Positions 7,979-14,929 of a stretch of DNA of 21,312 nt are shown one piece after another (within the stretch, counting starts at the first letter, position 1; every line of letters starts with the position of its first letter). The notes under the pieces are model-generated. The model was not told the DNA's origin. It saw only the letters and a list, made by a program, of their open reading frames with translations, and ran no database searches. Source of the stretch: Chloroflexota bacterium. GTDB lineage: Bacteria; Chloroflexota; Limnocylindria; Limnocylindrales; CSP1-4. The DNA is taken from positions 1 through 21,312 of the forward strand of contig JAKAMV010000061.1 in NCBI GenBank assembly GCA_021812735.1, in the 5' to 3' direction. Made by a program: the position numbers and the translations under genes.

Positions 7979-10404
7979 GCACCGATCGCTTCGACGACAT
8001 CGTGCGCGACGTGCTCCTCGAGCGCGCCCCCGCCGAGACACCGCCCGAGCTGCGCGCGCGGGTGGCCGCCGTGCCCGGGGAGGTGCGTCAGCCCCGTCGG
8101 GCGTCGAGGCTGCTGGAGATGGCAGCAGCCGTCGTCGCCGCTGTCATCGTGGGCGGGACGTTGCTCGGGCTGATCGGGCTCCGCGGGCTCACGGTCGGGC
8201 CTGCGCCGGCTGTCATCCCCACCCCGCCGCCGATGTCCGCATTCTTCACCGGCGGTGTGCGGTTGGCCGGGCTCATCGACGCCGAGCACGGCTGGGCGTA
8301 CGTCGCGGACCATCTCGTCATGACCGACGACGGGGGCGCGCACTGGCGTGACATCACCCCGCCGACGTCGGCACTCTCCTTCCTGGGCAACCCGAAGGGC
8401 GTCGCGTTCACCGACCCGGAACATGGCTGGGTCGCCGTCGCCGAGACGTTCGCAAGCGACATGGACCAGTCGTACGGCCGTGTGGACGTGTGGCGCACCG
8501 ACGACGGAGGTCGCAGCTGGAGCCCTGTCCAGCTGCCAAAGGCCCTCGTGAATAATATTGGCTACACCGTCCCCGACGTGCAGTTCGACTTCCTCGACGC
8601 CGAGCACGGCTTCGCGCTCCTGTCGGGAAGCGACGTGCAGGGTCCCGGCGACAGCGACCTGTACTGGACGGCGGATGGCGGCCGGACGTGGTCGCCTGAT
8701 CGCCCGACGGGATCGGGCCGCTCGGGGATCACGGGCTACCTCGCGTTCGCCAGCGCGACCAATGGCGCCATCGTCTATCGGGGCCTGAACGCCTGGGACG
8801 TCACGCCGCGGGTGGCCGTGACGCGAGACGGGGGCATGAGCTGGCGCACTGTGCCGCTGCCCCTGCCGACCGCATGCTCCAGCGGTTCCTGGGCCGGGCA
8901 GCCGCGCCTGTTCGCCGACGGTTCCGGCGTGCTGACTGTGCACTGCACCACGACTCGTGCGGATGGCGGCACGATCTTCTTCGTCACGAACGATGCCGGC
9001 GCGACGTGGAGCCGCGCAGGCATGCTCGCCGGTGATGACGCGGCCGTTGCGGTGATCAGTCCGCAGCACTGGGTGGCGCTGCCGTGGGCCACCGGACAGC
9101 CGCCCGTCGTGCGCCGAACCGCCAATGCCGGGCAGAGCTGGTCGACGGTCGCCTTGGCAGGCCCGGCGTTCGGGGCGGCGACGCCGGTCCAGTTCGTCGA
9201 TCCGGAGGTTGGATGGGCCGTCGTGCCCGACAACCTCTCGGTCTCCGATGGTCACGAGCGGCTCTGGGCCACGGCGGACGGCGGCGCGACCTGGCACGCG
9301 CTCGATCCCGCGTCTGCGCTCTCCACGCCCCCGCCCTCGCCGGCGCCGACCTTCGGCCCGGCCGCGCCAGGCGGATCGGTGCCGCCCACCGATGCCCGCC
9401 CCTGGGCCGGTCTCTCGCTGCGTGCGCTCGATCAGGCGCCGACCTACCCGGCGACGCTGGCCTCCTGGGACGGCGGGTACCTCGCGCTGCACGACGGCAC
9501 GAGTGACTTCGGGGCGTGGATCTCGCGCGATGGTCGCTCGTGGACCGCGTTGGCCCGGGGCACGTTCGGCCAGGCGAGCATCGGGATCGCCGCCGGGGCC
9601 GGTGGGCGGGTCTTCGCCGTCACGCAGACGTTCGACGGAACCGAGCAGGCCTGGGTCTCGACGGACGGGATGCACTGGTCGGCCACGCCCGGCGGCTGTC
9701 CGCCGATCCGCACATCCGGGGAGGAGCAGCTCGCGGGCACGGCGGTCGGTCTGATCGCCGTCACCGATGACCCGCAGTACCAGCTCGCGTTCACCGCCGA
9801 CGGCGCCAGCTGGACGACCGTCGCCCTGCCCGGCGCCGGGCTCGACAGCGTGCAGGCGGTGGCCGCGATCGGGGACACGTTCGTGGCGGTCGGGTCGCTC
9901 GGCACCAACAGCCTGACCTCGCACTCGACGCCCGCCGCGTGGTGGTCCACGGACGGCGTGCACTGGAGTGTGGCGAGGGTGGCAGCGCATCCAGGCGACG
10001 GGCTCTACCGCGTCGCCGCCGGCGGCTCCGGGCTCGTAGCGGTGAGCCTGACGCCGGGCGGGACGCCCGGCCGCGGCTCCTTCTGGACGTCGCCCGATGG
10101 GCGGGGCTGGGACCTGAGCGACGCTGACCCGCTGGGGACCTGGACGCCGGCGGTCGGCGGCCCGGGGGTAGAGGGCAGCGCCAACGGGGTGTTCACGGGC
10201 GACGGGACGCGCATCCTCGGCTACGGCACGCGGGACCTGTCGAAGGGCCTGGAATACTGGAGCTCCGCGGACGGCACGAACTGGAACCGCCTGGCACTGA
10301 GTGGCGGCCCGGCCGGGGGCGCCGATGGACAGCCGTTCCTGTTGCGCGACGGGGTGCTGTTCGTCGGTCCCAACGGGACCTGGTTCGGCCAGGCGGCCCG
10401 GTAG
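7975..10404 (+). CDS. Single-pass membrane protein with 13 Asp-box motifs; putative anti-sigma sensor
   Basis: An 809-aa protein overlapping the sigma gene by ATGA. Residues 1-44 are cytoplasmic and helical (FDDIVRDVLLERAPAETPPELRARV), a pattern seen in anti-sigma tails of high-GC bacteria; there is no HxxxCxxC zinc motif. One membrane helix lies near 48-71. The exterior holds 13 Asp-box motifs. Seven of the T-x-D-G-G-x-x-W type are near residues 117, 175, 232, 283, 338, 382 and 433. A Pro-rich linker (about 441-475) follows, then six shorter S/T-x-D-G-x-x-W motifs near 517, 562, 607, 658, 705 and 763. Asp-boxes mark beta-propeller hairpins (sialidase/BNR and Ycf48 families); no sialidase catalytic set is apparent. 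Likely role: bind a ligand or partner outside and control the sigma factor inside; the anti-sigma role is inferred from position and topology. Confidence 0.85.
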   Translation: MSTDRFDDIVRDVLLERAPAETPPELRARVAAVPGEVRQPRRASRLLEMAAAVVAAVIVGGTLLGLIGLRGLTVGPAPAVIPTPPPMSAFFTGGVRLAGLIDAEHGWAYVADHLVMTDDGGAHWRDITPPTSALSFLGNPKGVAFTDPEHGWVAVAETFASDMDQSYGRVDVWRTDDGGRSWSPVQLPKALVNNIGYTVPDVQFDFLDAEHGFALLSGSDVQGPGDSDLYWTADGGRTWSPDRPTGSGRSGITGYLAFASATNGAIVYRGLNAWDVTPRVAVTRDGGMSWRTVPLPLPTACSSGSWAGQPRLFADGSGVLTVHCTTTRADGGTIFFVTNDAGATWSRAGMLAGDDAAVAVISPQHWVALPWATGQPPVVRRTANAGQSWSTVALAGPAFGAATPVQFVDPEVGWAVVPDNLSVSDGHERLWATADGGATWHALDPASALSTPPPSPAPTFGPAAPGGSVPPTDARPWAGLSLRALDQAPTYPATLASWDGGYLALHDGTSDFGAWISRDGRSWTALARGTFGQASIGIAAGAGGRVFAVTQTFDGTEQAWVSTDGMHWSATPGGCPPIRTSGEEQLAGTAVGLIAVTDDPQYQLAFTADGASWTTVALPGAGLDSVQAVAAIGDTFVAVGSLGTNSLTSHSTPAAWWSTDGVHWSVARVAAHPGDGLYRVAAGGSGLVAVSLTPGGTPGRGSFWTSPDGRGWDLSDADPLGTWTPAVGGPGVEGSANGVFTGDGTRILGYGTRDLSKGLEYWSSADGTNWNRLALSGGPAGGADGQPFLLRDGVLFVGPNGTWFGQAAR

Positions 10405-10576
10405 GGGAGGCCAGGAGACGGGCGCTCCCCGGTGGCGCGGACACGCCGCCCGGCGTCCTGGTGGCGCGGGCGCGTGGTCGCCGTTCGGTGGTCGATCCGG
10501 GCAACGACGCCCCGCTGCCAGGCCGGCCGCGCCCGACGAAGACCTGGGCGACGCCGAACCCGTCAGCGGATGCTTG
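10405..10576. other. Gap between convergent genes
   Basis: 172 bases separating the stops of the plus-strand propeller gene and the minus-strand HAAS gene. It holds a short inverted repeat (ACGCC / GGCGT around a 4-base loop, near 10441-10455) but no T-run, so a terminator cannot be called with confidence. No supported gene is present. Confidence 0.4.
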
Positions 10577-11977
10577 CTACCTCCCCGCCAGCAGCGCGGC
10601 GAACCAGCTCCAGGCCGTGCCGTTGAAGCCGGTCTGCACGAGCTGCGGTCCGTTCACGATCGTCCGGACCCCGTCGGAGGCAATGCCGGTCATCGCCACA
10701 CACGCCCAGTCGATTGCAGGTGCAGAGTCGGTCTCCACCGGCCCTGCCAGCATCATCGAGCCCGCCGGCCACCAGCGGGCCGCAGGCGCTCGCGGGTCGG
10801 GCGGGGGGATGGTGAAGGAGTCGATCGTCGGGGGCGGCCCCGACAGCACGGGTCCCGTCGCATAGGGGTGCGTCGCCGACGGCGAGAGGCATGCCCACGG
10901 CTGGCTGTCGGGCGCCACGCCCGGCCAGGCCTCCACGCGCAGGTCGCGCCAGCCTGCGAGGACGGCCGGGTCGCGGACGATGAGCGCCACCCAGGTCGTG
11001 CCCGGTTCGCTCGCCGTCGCTCCGGTCCCGGAGGCCGAGGTGGCGATGGTTTCGGGCGTGGGCGCGCCGATCCGATTGTTCCGGTGGGGATCCGGGCTGG
11101 GGACGGGCACGCCCACCGCGGACAGCCGGGCCTGTACGGGGGCCGACACCGCGAGGAACGCCGCGGGGACCATCACGGCGGCCAGCACGAGGAGGGCCGC
11201 GGCAGCGAAGACACGCGGCCTCGACCCCAGCTTGATGCCGCTCGTCCGCCACGCGCCAGCGGCCCACCAGAAGGGGAGCGAGAGGAGCACCGCCACAGCC
11301 GCCCAGTTGAGCGCGCCCGACCAGCCCAGCAGCGCGTAGGCCCCGAGCGCCACCACACCGAGCGCGACGAGCAGCCGGCGGACGGTGCGGGCACGGTATC
11401 CCGCCCGGGAGGCCACGACCGGAGTCACCCGCATGCCGGCCACGAGCGCCGCGATCCCGAGCGGCAGCAGCGAGAGGGCCGAGTTCCACCCGGCATCGAC
11501 CGAGAGCGACCAGCCGGTCCCGAGCACGCGGTCGAGCGTCCCCACGAGGACCTCGACGACGACCGCGCCGAGGAGGGTCGCGGCGAGCCCGGCGAGGCCG
11601 CCCCAGAGGCCGCCCGTGACGACGGCCCAGCCACCGGCGCCCGCGGCTGCGAGCAATCGGCGCGGCGAGCGCCGGGCGCGTGTCAGCTCGCCGGCCAGGC
11701 CGTATGGGTCGCCGAGGCCCTCGATCGCGGCGCGCTCGGCCGCGTCGTGCTCGGTTCCCGCCACCTCGAGCGCCGCGCTCGCGTCGGCGAGGTGATCGGC
11801 GAGCTCCTCGAGGATCTCGCGGCGCTCGGAGGCGGCGAACGGCAGGCCCGACTCGACCTTCGCGAGGAACGCGGTCAGCCGGTCGGACGCGGGGAGCGGT
11901 CCCATCGACCGGTCGAGTCGAACCTCCGCGCCATCGGGATCGTGCTCGCGGGATCGGCGTGGACGTCGCTCAGGCAT
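10577..11977 (-). CDS. HAAS-type membrane protein, partner of the PadR regulator
   Basis: A 466-aa protein. The chosen ATG (11977) overlaps the PadR stop by 8 bases (ATGCCTGA); an ATG at 11905 (residue 25) sits closer to the conserved domain. Residues about 31-102 form a helical domain (FLAKVESGLPFAASERREILEELADHL... AIEGLGDPYGLAGEL) matching the HAAS / DUF1700-like domains that commonly follow PadR genes. Five or six membrane helices lie between 107 and 277. A Pro/Ser linker then leads to an extracytoplasmic domain of about 165 residues (WVALIVRDPAVLAGWRDL... to the end) with two Cys. Pairing of PadR with HAAS proteins is known; here the membrane protein probably passes an envelope signal to PadR or is its regulated target. 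The exterior domain is not recognised. Confidence 0.85.
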   Translation of the reverse strand: MPERRPRRSREHDPDGAEVRLDRSMGPLPASDRLTAFLAKVESGLPFAASERREILEELADHLADASAALEVAGTEHDAAERAAIEGLGDPYGLAGELTRARRSPRRLLAAAGAGGWAVVTGGLWGGLAGLAATLLGAVVVEVLVGTLDRVLGTGWSLSVDAGWNSALSLLPLGIAALVAGMRVTPVVASRAGYRARTVRRLLVALGVVALGAYALLGWSGALNWAAVAVLLSLPFWWAAGAWRTSGIKLGSRPRVFAAAALLVLAAVMVPAAFLAVSAPVQARLSAVGVPVPSPDPHRNNRIGAPTPETIATSASGTGATASEPGTTWVALIVRDPAVLAGWRDLRVEAWPGVAPDSQPWACLSPSATHPYATGPVLSGPPPTIDSFTIPPPDPRAPAARWWPAGSMMLAGPVETDSAPAIDWACVAMTGIASDGVRTIVNGPQLVQTGFNGTAWSWFAALLAGR

Positions 11978-12431
11978 CGGCCGGGTTCCCCCGCGTGACC
12001 TGCTGCACGCTGCGGGCGAAGGCTTCCCACTCGCGCTCCTGCTCGGCCAGCAGCCGCACGCCCTTGGCCGTGATGCGGTAGTAGCGTCGGCGCGGCCCGA
12101 CGTCGCTGTCGCGCCAGCTCGCCTGCAGCGCGCCCTCGGTCTCGAGGCGGTGCAGCGTCGGGTAGAGCCATCCCTCGCCCGGCGCGATCGCCGAGCCGGT
12201 GCGCTCGCGGATCCGTGCCGCGATCTCGTAGCCATAGAGCTCGGCGTCGCGCAGGACCGCGAGGACCAGGAGCGCCGTCGTCCCCTTCAGGAGCTGCGAG
12301 CGGACCGTGGCGACTACCTCACGTTCTGATGTAGCGCCATGCTGGAGGCGGCAGGTGGCTCTGTCAAGTGCCGTCGTGCGGTGTCGCTCTCGTTCGGCGT
12401 GTCCGGCTCCGTCGATCAGCGGTACATCCAC
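11970..12431 (-). CDS. PadR-family transcriptional regulator
   Basis: The conserved part begins at VRSQLLKGTTALLVLAVLRDAELYGYEIAARI and continues through GEGWLYPTLHRLETEGALQASW and RRRYYRITAKGVRLLAEQ to the end; this is the PadR winged helix (helix-turn-helix plus wing, with YPTLHRLE as recognition helix) and a C-terminal dimerisation helix. The only ATG/GTG/TTG start I find in frame is at 12431, giving 153 aa with a 42-residue leader absent from typical PadR proteins (about 110 aa). An ACG at 12308 lies exactly where family members start and has GAGGT 7 bases upstream, so the true product may be 112 aa from a rare start codon. The stop overlaps the HAAS gene. PadR proteins are usually repressors of their own operon. 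Confidence 0.88.
   Translation of the reverse strand: MDVPLIDGAGHAERERHRTTALDRATCRLQHGATSEREVVATVRSQLLKGTTALLVLAVLRDAELYGYEIAARIRERTGSAIAPGEGWLYPTLHRLETEGALQASWRDSDVGPRRRYYRITAKGVRLLAEQEREWEAFARSVQQVTRGNPADA
12339..12367 (-). promoter_or_regulatory. Weak candidate promoter for the PadR-HAAS pair
   Basis: A consensus -35 box TTGACA (12367-12362) lies 54 bases before the ACG codon where PadR homology begins. At 17-base spacing the -10 position reads CAGCAT, a poor match. It lies inside the reading frame that starts at 12431, which favours the shorter PadR product if the promoter is used. A near-palindrome TGGCGCTA follows at about 12337-12330 and could be a PadR operator. Confidence 0.3.
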
Positions 12432-13204
12432 GTCCAGGCCAGAGCCCCGACCCGCTCTTCCTGCCGAAGCCCATGCCAGGAGAGGCGCGAGCGCTCGAAG
12501 CCGCGCCGCAGGAGCATGTCTTCCGACGGGCTGCCGCGCTCGACGCCGAAAACGCGCACCCGGCGATCCCTCGGCAGGCTGTCGAGGAACCGGCCTCCCG
12601 CGCCCCGCAGGGGACGATCGGCCACGAGGGTCCAGACGTGGATGGCGCCGGTACGGTTGGTCTCCACCAGGCCGCGGAGCCCGGGCGCGACGCGCTGGTC
12701 ATGCGGCCAATCCCAGTGGGGAACGACTTCCCGGATGATCCGGCGCTGCTCGGCCGCCATGTCGTACGCCGCGGCCTTCGCTTGGGCACGCTGCCGATGT
12801 CGTGCCTCGGCGGCCTTGATGGTGCCGGTCAGCAGGCCCCAGCGGCGCAGATCGCCGAGGGCGGAGTGCCGGTCACGGGCGGTCCCGCGCAGCTCGGTGC
12901 GGACACGCTCGAACTCCCGGCGGGCGACCTGCTCGACGATGGCCGGATCCGCGGCGGCAAAGCGTTCGAGGGGCGAGACCGCGAGCTCGGCACGGCGGCG
13001 CACCTCTCTGTCGGCGAATGAGAACGCACGATGGTAGTCGGTCCCCGCGGCGATCATCTCGTAGGCGAGGGGGTGATGGTGCTCGCTCCGGTAGCGGTCC
13101 AGCTCCCGTGATCGGTACGCCTCCGGGCGCGCTTGCAGGGACGCGCGCACCTCGTCAACGAGTCTAGCCGGGAGTCGCCGGTCGACTGCAGTATCGGGAA
13201 CCAC
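12416..13204 (-). CDS. Hypothetical protein, helical and charged
   Basis: A 262-aa protein starting at a GTG (13204) with GGAG about 12 bases upstream. Residues 10-120 are strongly helical and rich in Arg, Glu and Ala (VRASLQARPEAYRSRELDRYRSEHHHPLAYEMIAAG, AVSPLERFAAADPAIVEQVARREFERV). The second half has aromatic residues (VVPHWDWPHDQRVAPGL) and a C-terminal strand-like part (IHVWTLVADRPL... VRVFGVERG... ALAWTWMYR). There are no membrane segments, signal peptide or cysteine clusters, and I do not recognise a family. The opposite strand has an open frame of 217 aa, but this one shows the more protein-like mix of residues. Its stop overlaps the longest possible PadR start by 16 bases, so the two could be co-transcribed. 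Confidence 0.6.
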   Translation of the reverse strand: MVPDTAVDRRLPARLVDEVRASLQARPEAYRSRELDRYRSEHHHPLAYEMIAAGTDYHRAFSFADREVRRRAELAVSPLERFAAADPAIVEQVARREFERVRTELRGTARDRHSALGDLRRWGLLTGTIKAAEARHRQRAQAKAAAYDMAAEQRRIIREVVPHWDWPHDQRVAPGLRGLVETNRTGAIHVWTLVADRPLRGAGGRFLDSLPRDRRVRVFGVERGSPSEDMLLRRGFERSRLSWHGLRQEERVGALAWTWMYR

Positions 13205-13266
13205 CAGTGGACGTCTCCAGGCCCACGCGGCCGGGTCCAGGCCGACAGCCGGGTGGCTGACCCGCC

Positions 13267-13295
13267 ATGTATGGGCGGGATCACGCTGGCGTCAA
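13267..13295 (-). promoter_or_regulatory. Weak candidate promoter upstream of the hypothetical gene at 13204
   Basis: TTGACG (13295-13290) is followed after 17 bases by ATACAT (13272-13267), the most AT-rich hexamer nearby. The ATACAT falls in the loop of a 6-bp inverted repeat (CCCGCC at 13261-13266, GGCGGG at 13274-13279), which could act as an operator. The -10 match is poor. Confidence 0.3.
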
Positions 13296-13309
13296 GGGCG
13301 GCTCTGGCT

Positions 13310-13330
13310 TGTGCGGCAGGAAGCGTTGTT
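13310..13330 (+). repeat. 21-bp inverted repeat, arm A
   Basis: This 21-base sequence (starts TGTGCGGCAGG, ends GCGTTGTT) is the exact reverse complement of 14743-14763. Similarity continues beyond it: two unmatched bases, then CGGTTGGCTT here against CGGTGGCTT in the other arm. Together the arms enclose the second sigma/anti-sigma pair. Confidence 0.9.
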
Positions 13331-13347
13331 GGCGGTTGGCTTGGCTA

Positions 13348-13372
13348 CTTTGCCGGCTGGCTTCGGGCAAAG
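13348..13372 (-). terminator. Stem-loop after the sigma/anti-sigma pair
   Basis: A perfect 7-bp stem, CTTTGCC (13348-13354) with GGCAAAG (13366-13372), around an 11-base loop, 39 bases past the stop of the membrane partner gene. No T-run follows, so it is only a possible terminator; it could also belong to the adjacent inverted repeat. Confidence 0.35.
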
Positions 13373-13410
13373 GAGGGCCGCCTTGACGGCGGGCCCACCA
13401 GGCCACGGGC

Positions 13411-14061
13411 CTACGGCCGGACGACCATTGCGTCCGAGCAGGCGGCGCTCCACAGCTCCTGGACGGGGGCCGGGTCGCCGGCCTTCGCGCCCGCGACGAC
13501 CTGCCTGATCTCGTCGCGGATCGAGTCGTCGGCGAAGCGCGCGTCGCCAATCAACATGAGCTTCGGGAACGTTTCGATCCGGGACAGCGCATCCGCCTGG
13601 CTGGAGGCGTCCCCGGACCGGTTCGCCGTGAGCCAGTAGTCGGTCCAGGCGCACATGTAGTGCTGCTGGACGTTCAGCGTGCCGGCGTACTTGGCGCGCC
13701 CCCCGTCCATCTCGGCCGCGGCTCGGATCTGCGCGAGCGGGTAGGAGTAGCCCGGCGGGAGCGCGTTGTCAGCCACCGCCGCGCTGATCTCCGCGTCGAT
13801 CTCGGCGACCGTCGCGGGGTGGTCGACGGGACCCCACTCCCGGATGATCACGCCGGCGGCCGCCGTTCCGGCCACCAGGAGCGCGGCGACGAGGCCGAGG
13901 CCGACCGCGGTCCGGCGGCGGCGCGGCAGCGCCACGTGCCGGCGCTCGAGCGCGGCGTCGAGCCGGCCCCGGATCCGGCTGCGCGCATCGGGCGCGAGGT
14001 CGGCGGCGAGTGCGCGGGTCAGGAGCTCGTCGAGCTCGTCGGTGTCGAGGTCAGCGATCAT
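13411..14061 (-). CDS. Single-pass membrane protein, putative anti-sigma factor
   Basis: A 216-aa protein. The ATG at 14061 has GGGAGG 9 bases upstream and overlaps the sigma factor stop by 11 bases. Residues 1-50 are cytoplasmic: an acidic helix (MIADLDTDELDELLTRALAADLAPDARSRI), then a basic stretch (LERRHVALPRRRR). One membrane helix covers about 51-73, and about 140 residues lie outside, with Cys137 and Cys208 as a possible disulfide pair. There is no zinc-binding anti-sigma motif. The topology and gene order are those of ECF regulators: the inner tail holds the sigma factor and the outer domain receives the signal. The outer domain (GYSYPLAQIRAAAEMDG... DARFADDSIRDEIRQVVAGA) is not recognised. 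Confidence 0.78.
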   Translation of the reverse strand: MIADLDTDELDELLTRALAADLAPDARSRIRGRLDAALERRHVALPRRRRTAVGLGLVAALLVAGTAAAGVIIREWGPVDHPATVAEIDAEISAAVADNALPPGYSYPLAQIRAAAEMDGGRAKYAGTLNVQQHYMCAWTDYWLTANRSGDASSQADALSRIETFPKLMLIGDARFADDSIRDEIRQVVAGAKAGDPAPVQELWSAACSDAMVVRP

Positions 14062-14632
14062 GGCGTGCAGCCTCCCGGAGCGACTCAAGCGACCGGCTCA
14101 TCAGCTTCTTGGTCGCGTCCTCGCTCCTGCCGATGACGTGGGCGATCTCGCGGGCCGACAGGCCCGCGGCATAGCGGAGCGCGAGGGCGTCTCGCGCGGG
14201 CTCGGGCAGCCGGGCGAGAAGACCCATCACGAGGTCCCGCTCCTCGGCGGCCTCGGCCGCGGCCTCCGGCGACGCCGCGGTCGCCGTCAGCGCCGCCGCC
14301 TCGTCGAGCGCGGCCTCCCGCGATGCGCGCCGGTGCGAGTCCACCCAGGCGTTGCGCGCGATGGCGAGCAGCCACGGGCGGAAGCCCGCGCGCCCGGTGC
14401 GGAAGCCGCCGATCGCGCGGAGCGCCCGCTCGAAGGCTGCCGCGGTCAAGTCCTCGGCCCTGTCCTCGGACGCGCCGCGTGCTCGGAGGTAGCGGTAGAC
14501 GGCGACGGCGTGGCGCTGGTAGAGCACCCCGAACGCCTCGCGGTCGGTGCGGGCCCGGACGGCGAGCACCTCGTCCTCGTCTGGCAGTGCAGCGACGCAA
14601 GCCGCCGAGAGCGGCGTGGCGAGATCGTCCAT
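14051..14632 (-). CDS. ECF-type RNA polymerase sigma factor
   Basis: A 193-aa protein of the sigma-70 family. The ATG at 14632 has an excellent ribosome site (GGAGGGA, 6 bases upstream), so the longer open frame reaching 14884 is not used. Region 2 is at about 34-104 (FGVLYQRHAVAVYRYLRARG, EDLTAAAFERALRAIGGF, FRPWLLAIARNAWVDSHRR). Region 4 is at about 134-188 (LARLPEPARDALALRYAAGLSAREIAHVIG, EDATKKLMSRSLESLREA). An Ala-rich linker joins them. It is coupled by overlap to the membrane protein at 14061. It is not a close copy of the other sigma factor in this window: the region 4 recognition helix is EDATKKLMSR here and HGTVRSRLHY there. Confidence 0.93.
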   Translation of the reverse strand: MDDLATPLSAACVAALPDEDEVLAVRARTDREAFGVLYQRHAVAVYRYLRARGASEDRAEDLTAAAFERALRAIGGFRTGRAGFRPWLLAIARNAWVDSHRRASREAALDEAAALTATAASPEAAAEAAEERDLVMGLLARLPEPARDALALRYAAGLSAREIAHVIGRSEDATKKLMSRSLESLREAARHDR

Positions 14633-14742
14633 GTTCCCTCCAGCATGACGCCAGACGGCCTCTTCGGGAGGGATACGCACGAACGACTCGAACCGGGACA
14701 TTGACGCCGCACCGGCCGGCTCCACCTGCGGAAGCCACCGAG

Positions 14743-14763
14743 AACAACGCTTCCTGCCGCACA
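14743..14763 (-). repeat. 21-bp inverted repeat, arm B, upstream of the sigma factor gene
   Basis: The exact reverse complement of 13310-13330, ending 111 bases before the sigma ATG. Read toward that gene it contains AGGAAGC, and GGAAGC/GCTTCC (14749-14754 and 14730-14735) can form a 6-bp stem. Its position suits a promoter or operator element. Confidence 0.9.
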
Positions 14764-14881
14764 GGGGCTCTGCCGCCAACCACCAGCGGGTCAGCGGCGA
14801 GGCCCGCCACCGTTGCGCACCGTCGGCCTGCCCGCAGCGGCCTTCTCGCGGTGGAGTGAGGTCAGGTTGCATGTATCCGTA

Positions 14882-14909
14882 CACCGCGCTGACCGGCGCG
14901 ATCGCGGTG
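14882..14909 (-). terminator. Stem-loop after the J-protein gene
   Basis: A 7-bp stem, CACCGCG (14882-14888) with CGCGGTG (14903-14909), 14-base loop, starting 20 bases past the J-protein stop. It is GC-rich but lacks a T-run, so termination is only possible. The rest of 14633-14929 holds arm B of the inverted repeat and no supported gene. Confidence 0.35.
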
Positions 14910-14929
14910 CCGTTCGAGCTCCCGGCGCG

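Noticed and set aside
7912..9990. 692-codon open frame on the minus strand opposite the propeller gene
   Set aside because: The product is a low-complexity Arg/Gly/Pro/His mix without domains, while the plus strand encodes regular Asp-box motifs. Long antisense frames are common at this GC content.
10301..11998. 565-codon open frame on the plus strand across the HAAS gene
   Set aside because: It runs through two gene ends and its product is Arg-rich and featureless; the minus strand has a clear HAAS domain and membrane helices.
12314..12340. Eight-codon upstream frame (MALHQNVR) before PadR
   Set aside because: It has no ribosome site and no overlap with a downstream start.
12368..13021. 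217-codon frame on the plus strand opposite the hypothetical gene at 12416-13204
   Set aside because: The minus-strand product has more balanced composition and a better gene context. This choice is less certain than the others.
14633..14884. Longer version of the second sigma factor starting at 14884
   Set aside because: The added residues are unlike any sigma factor, would include arm B of the inverted repeat, and the ATG at 14632 has an excellent ribosome site.
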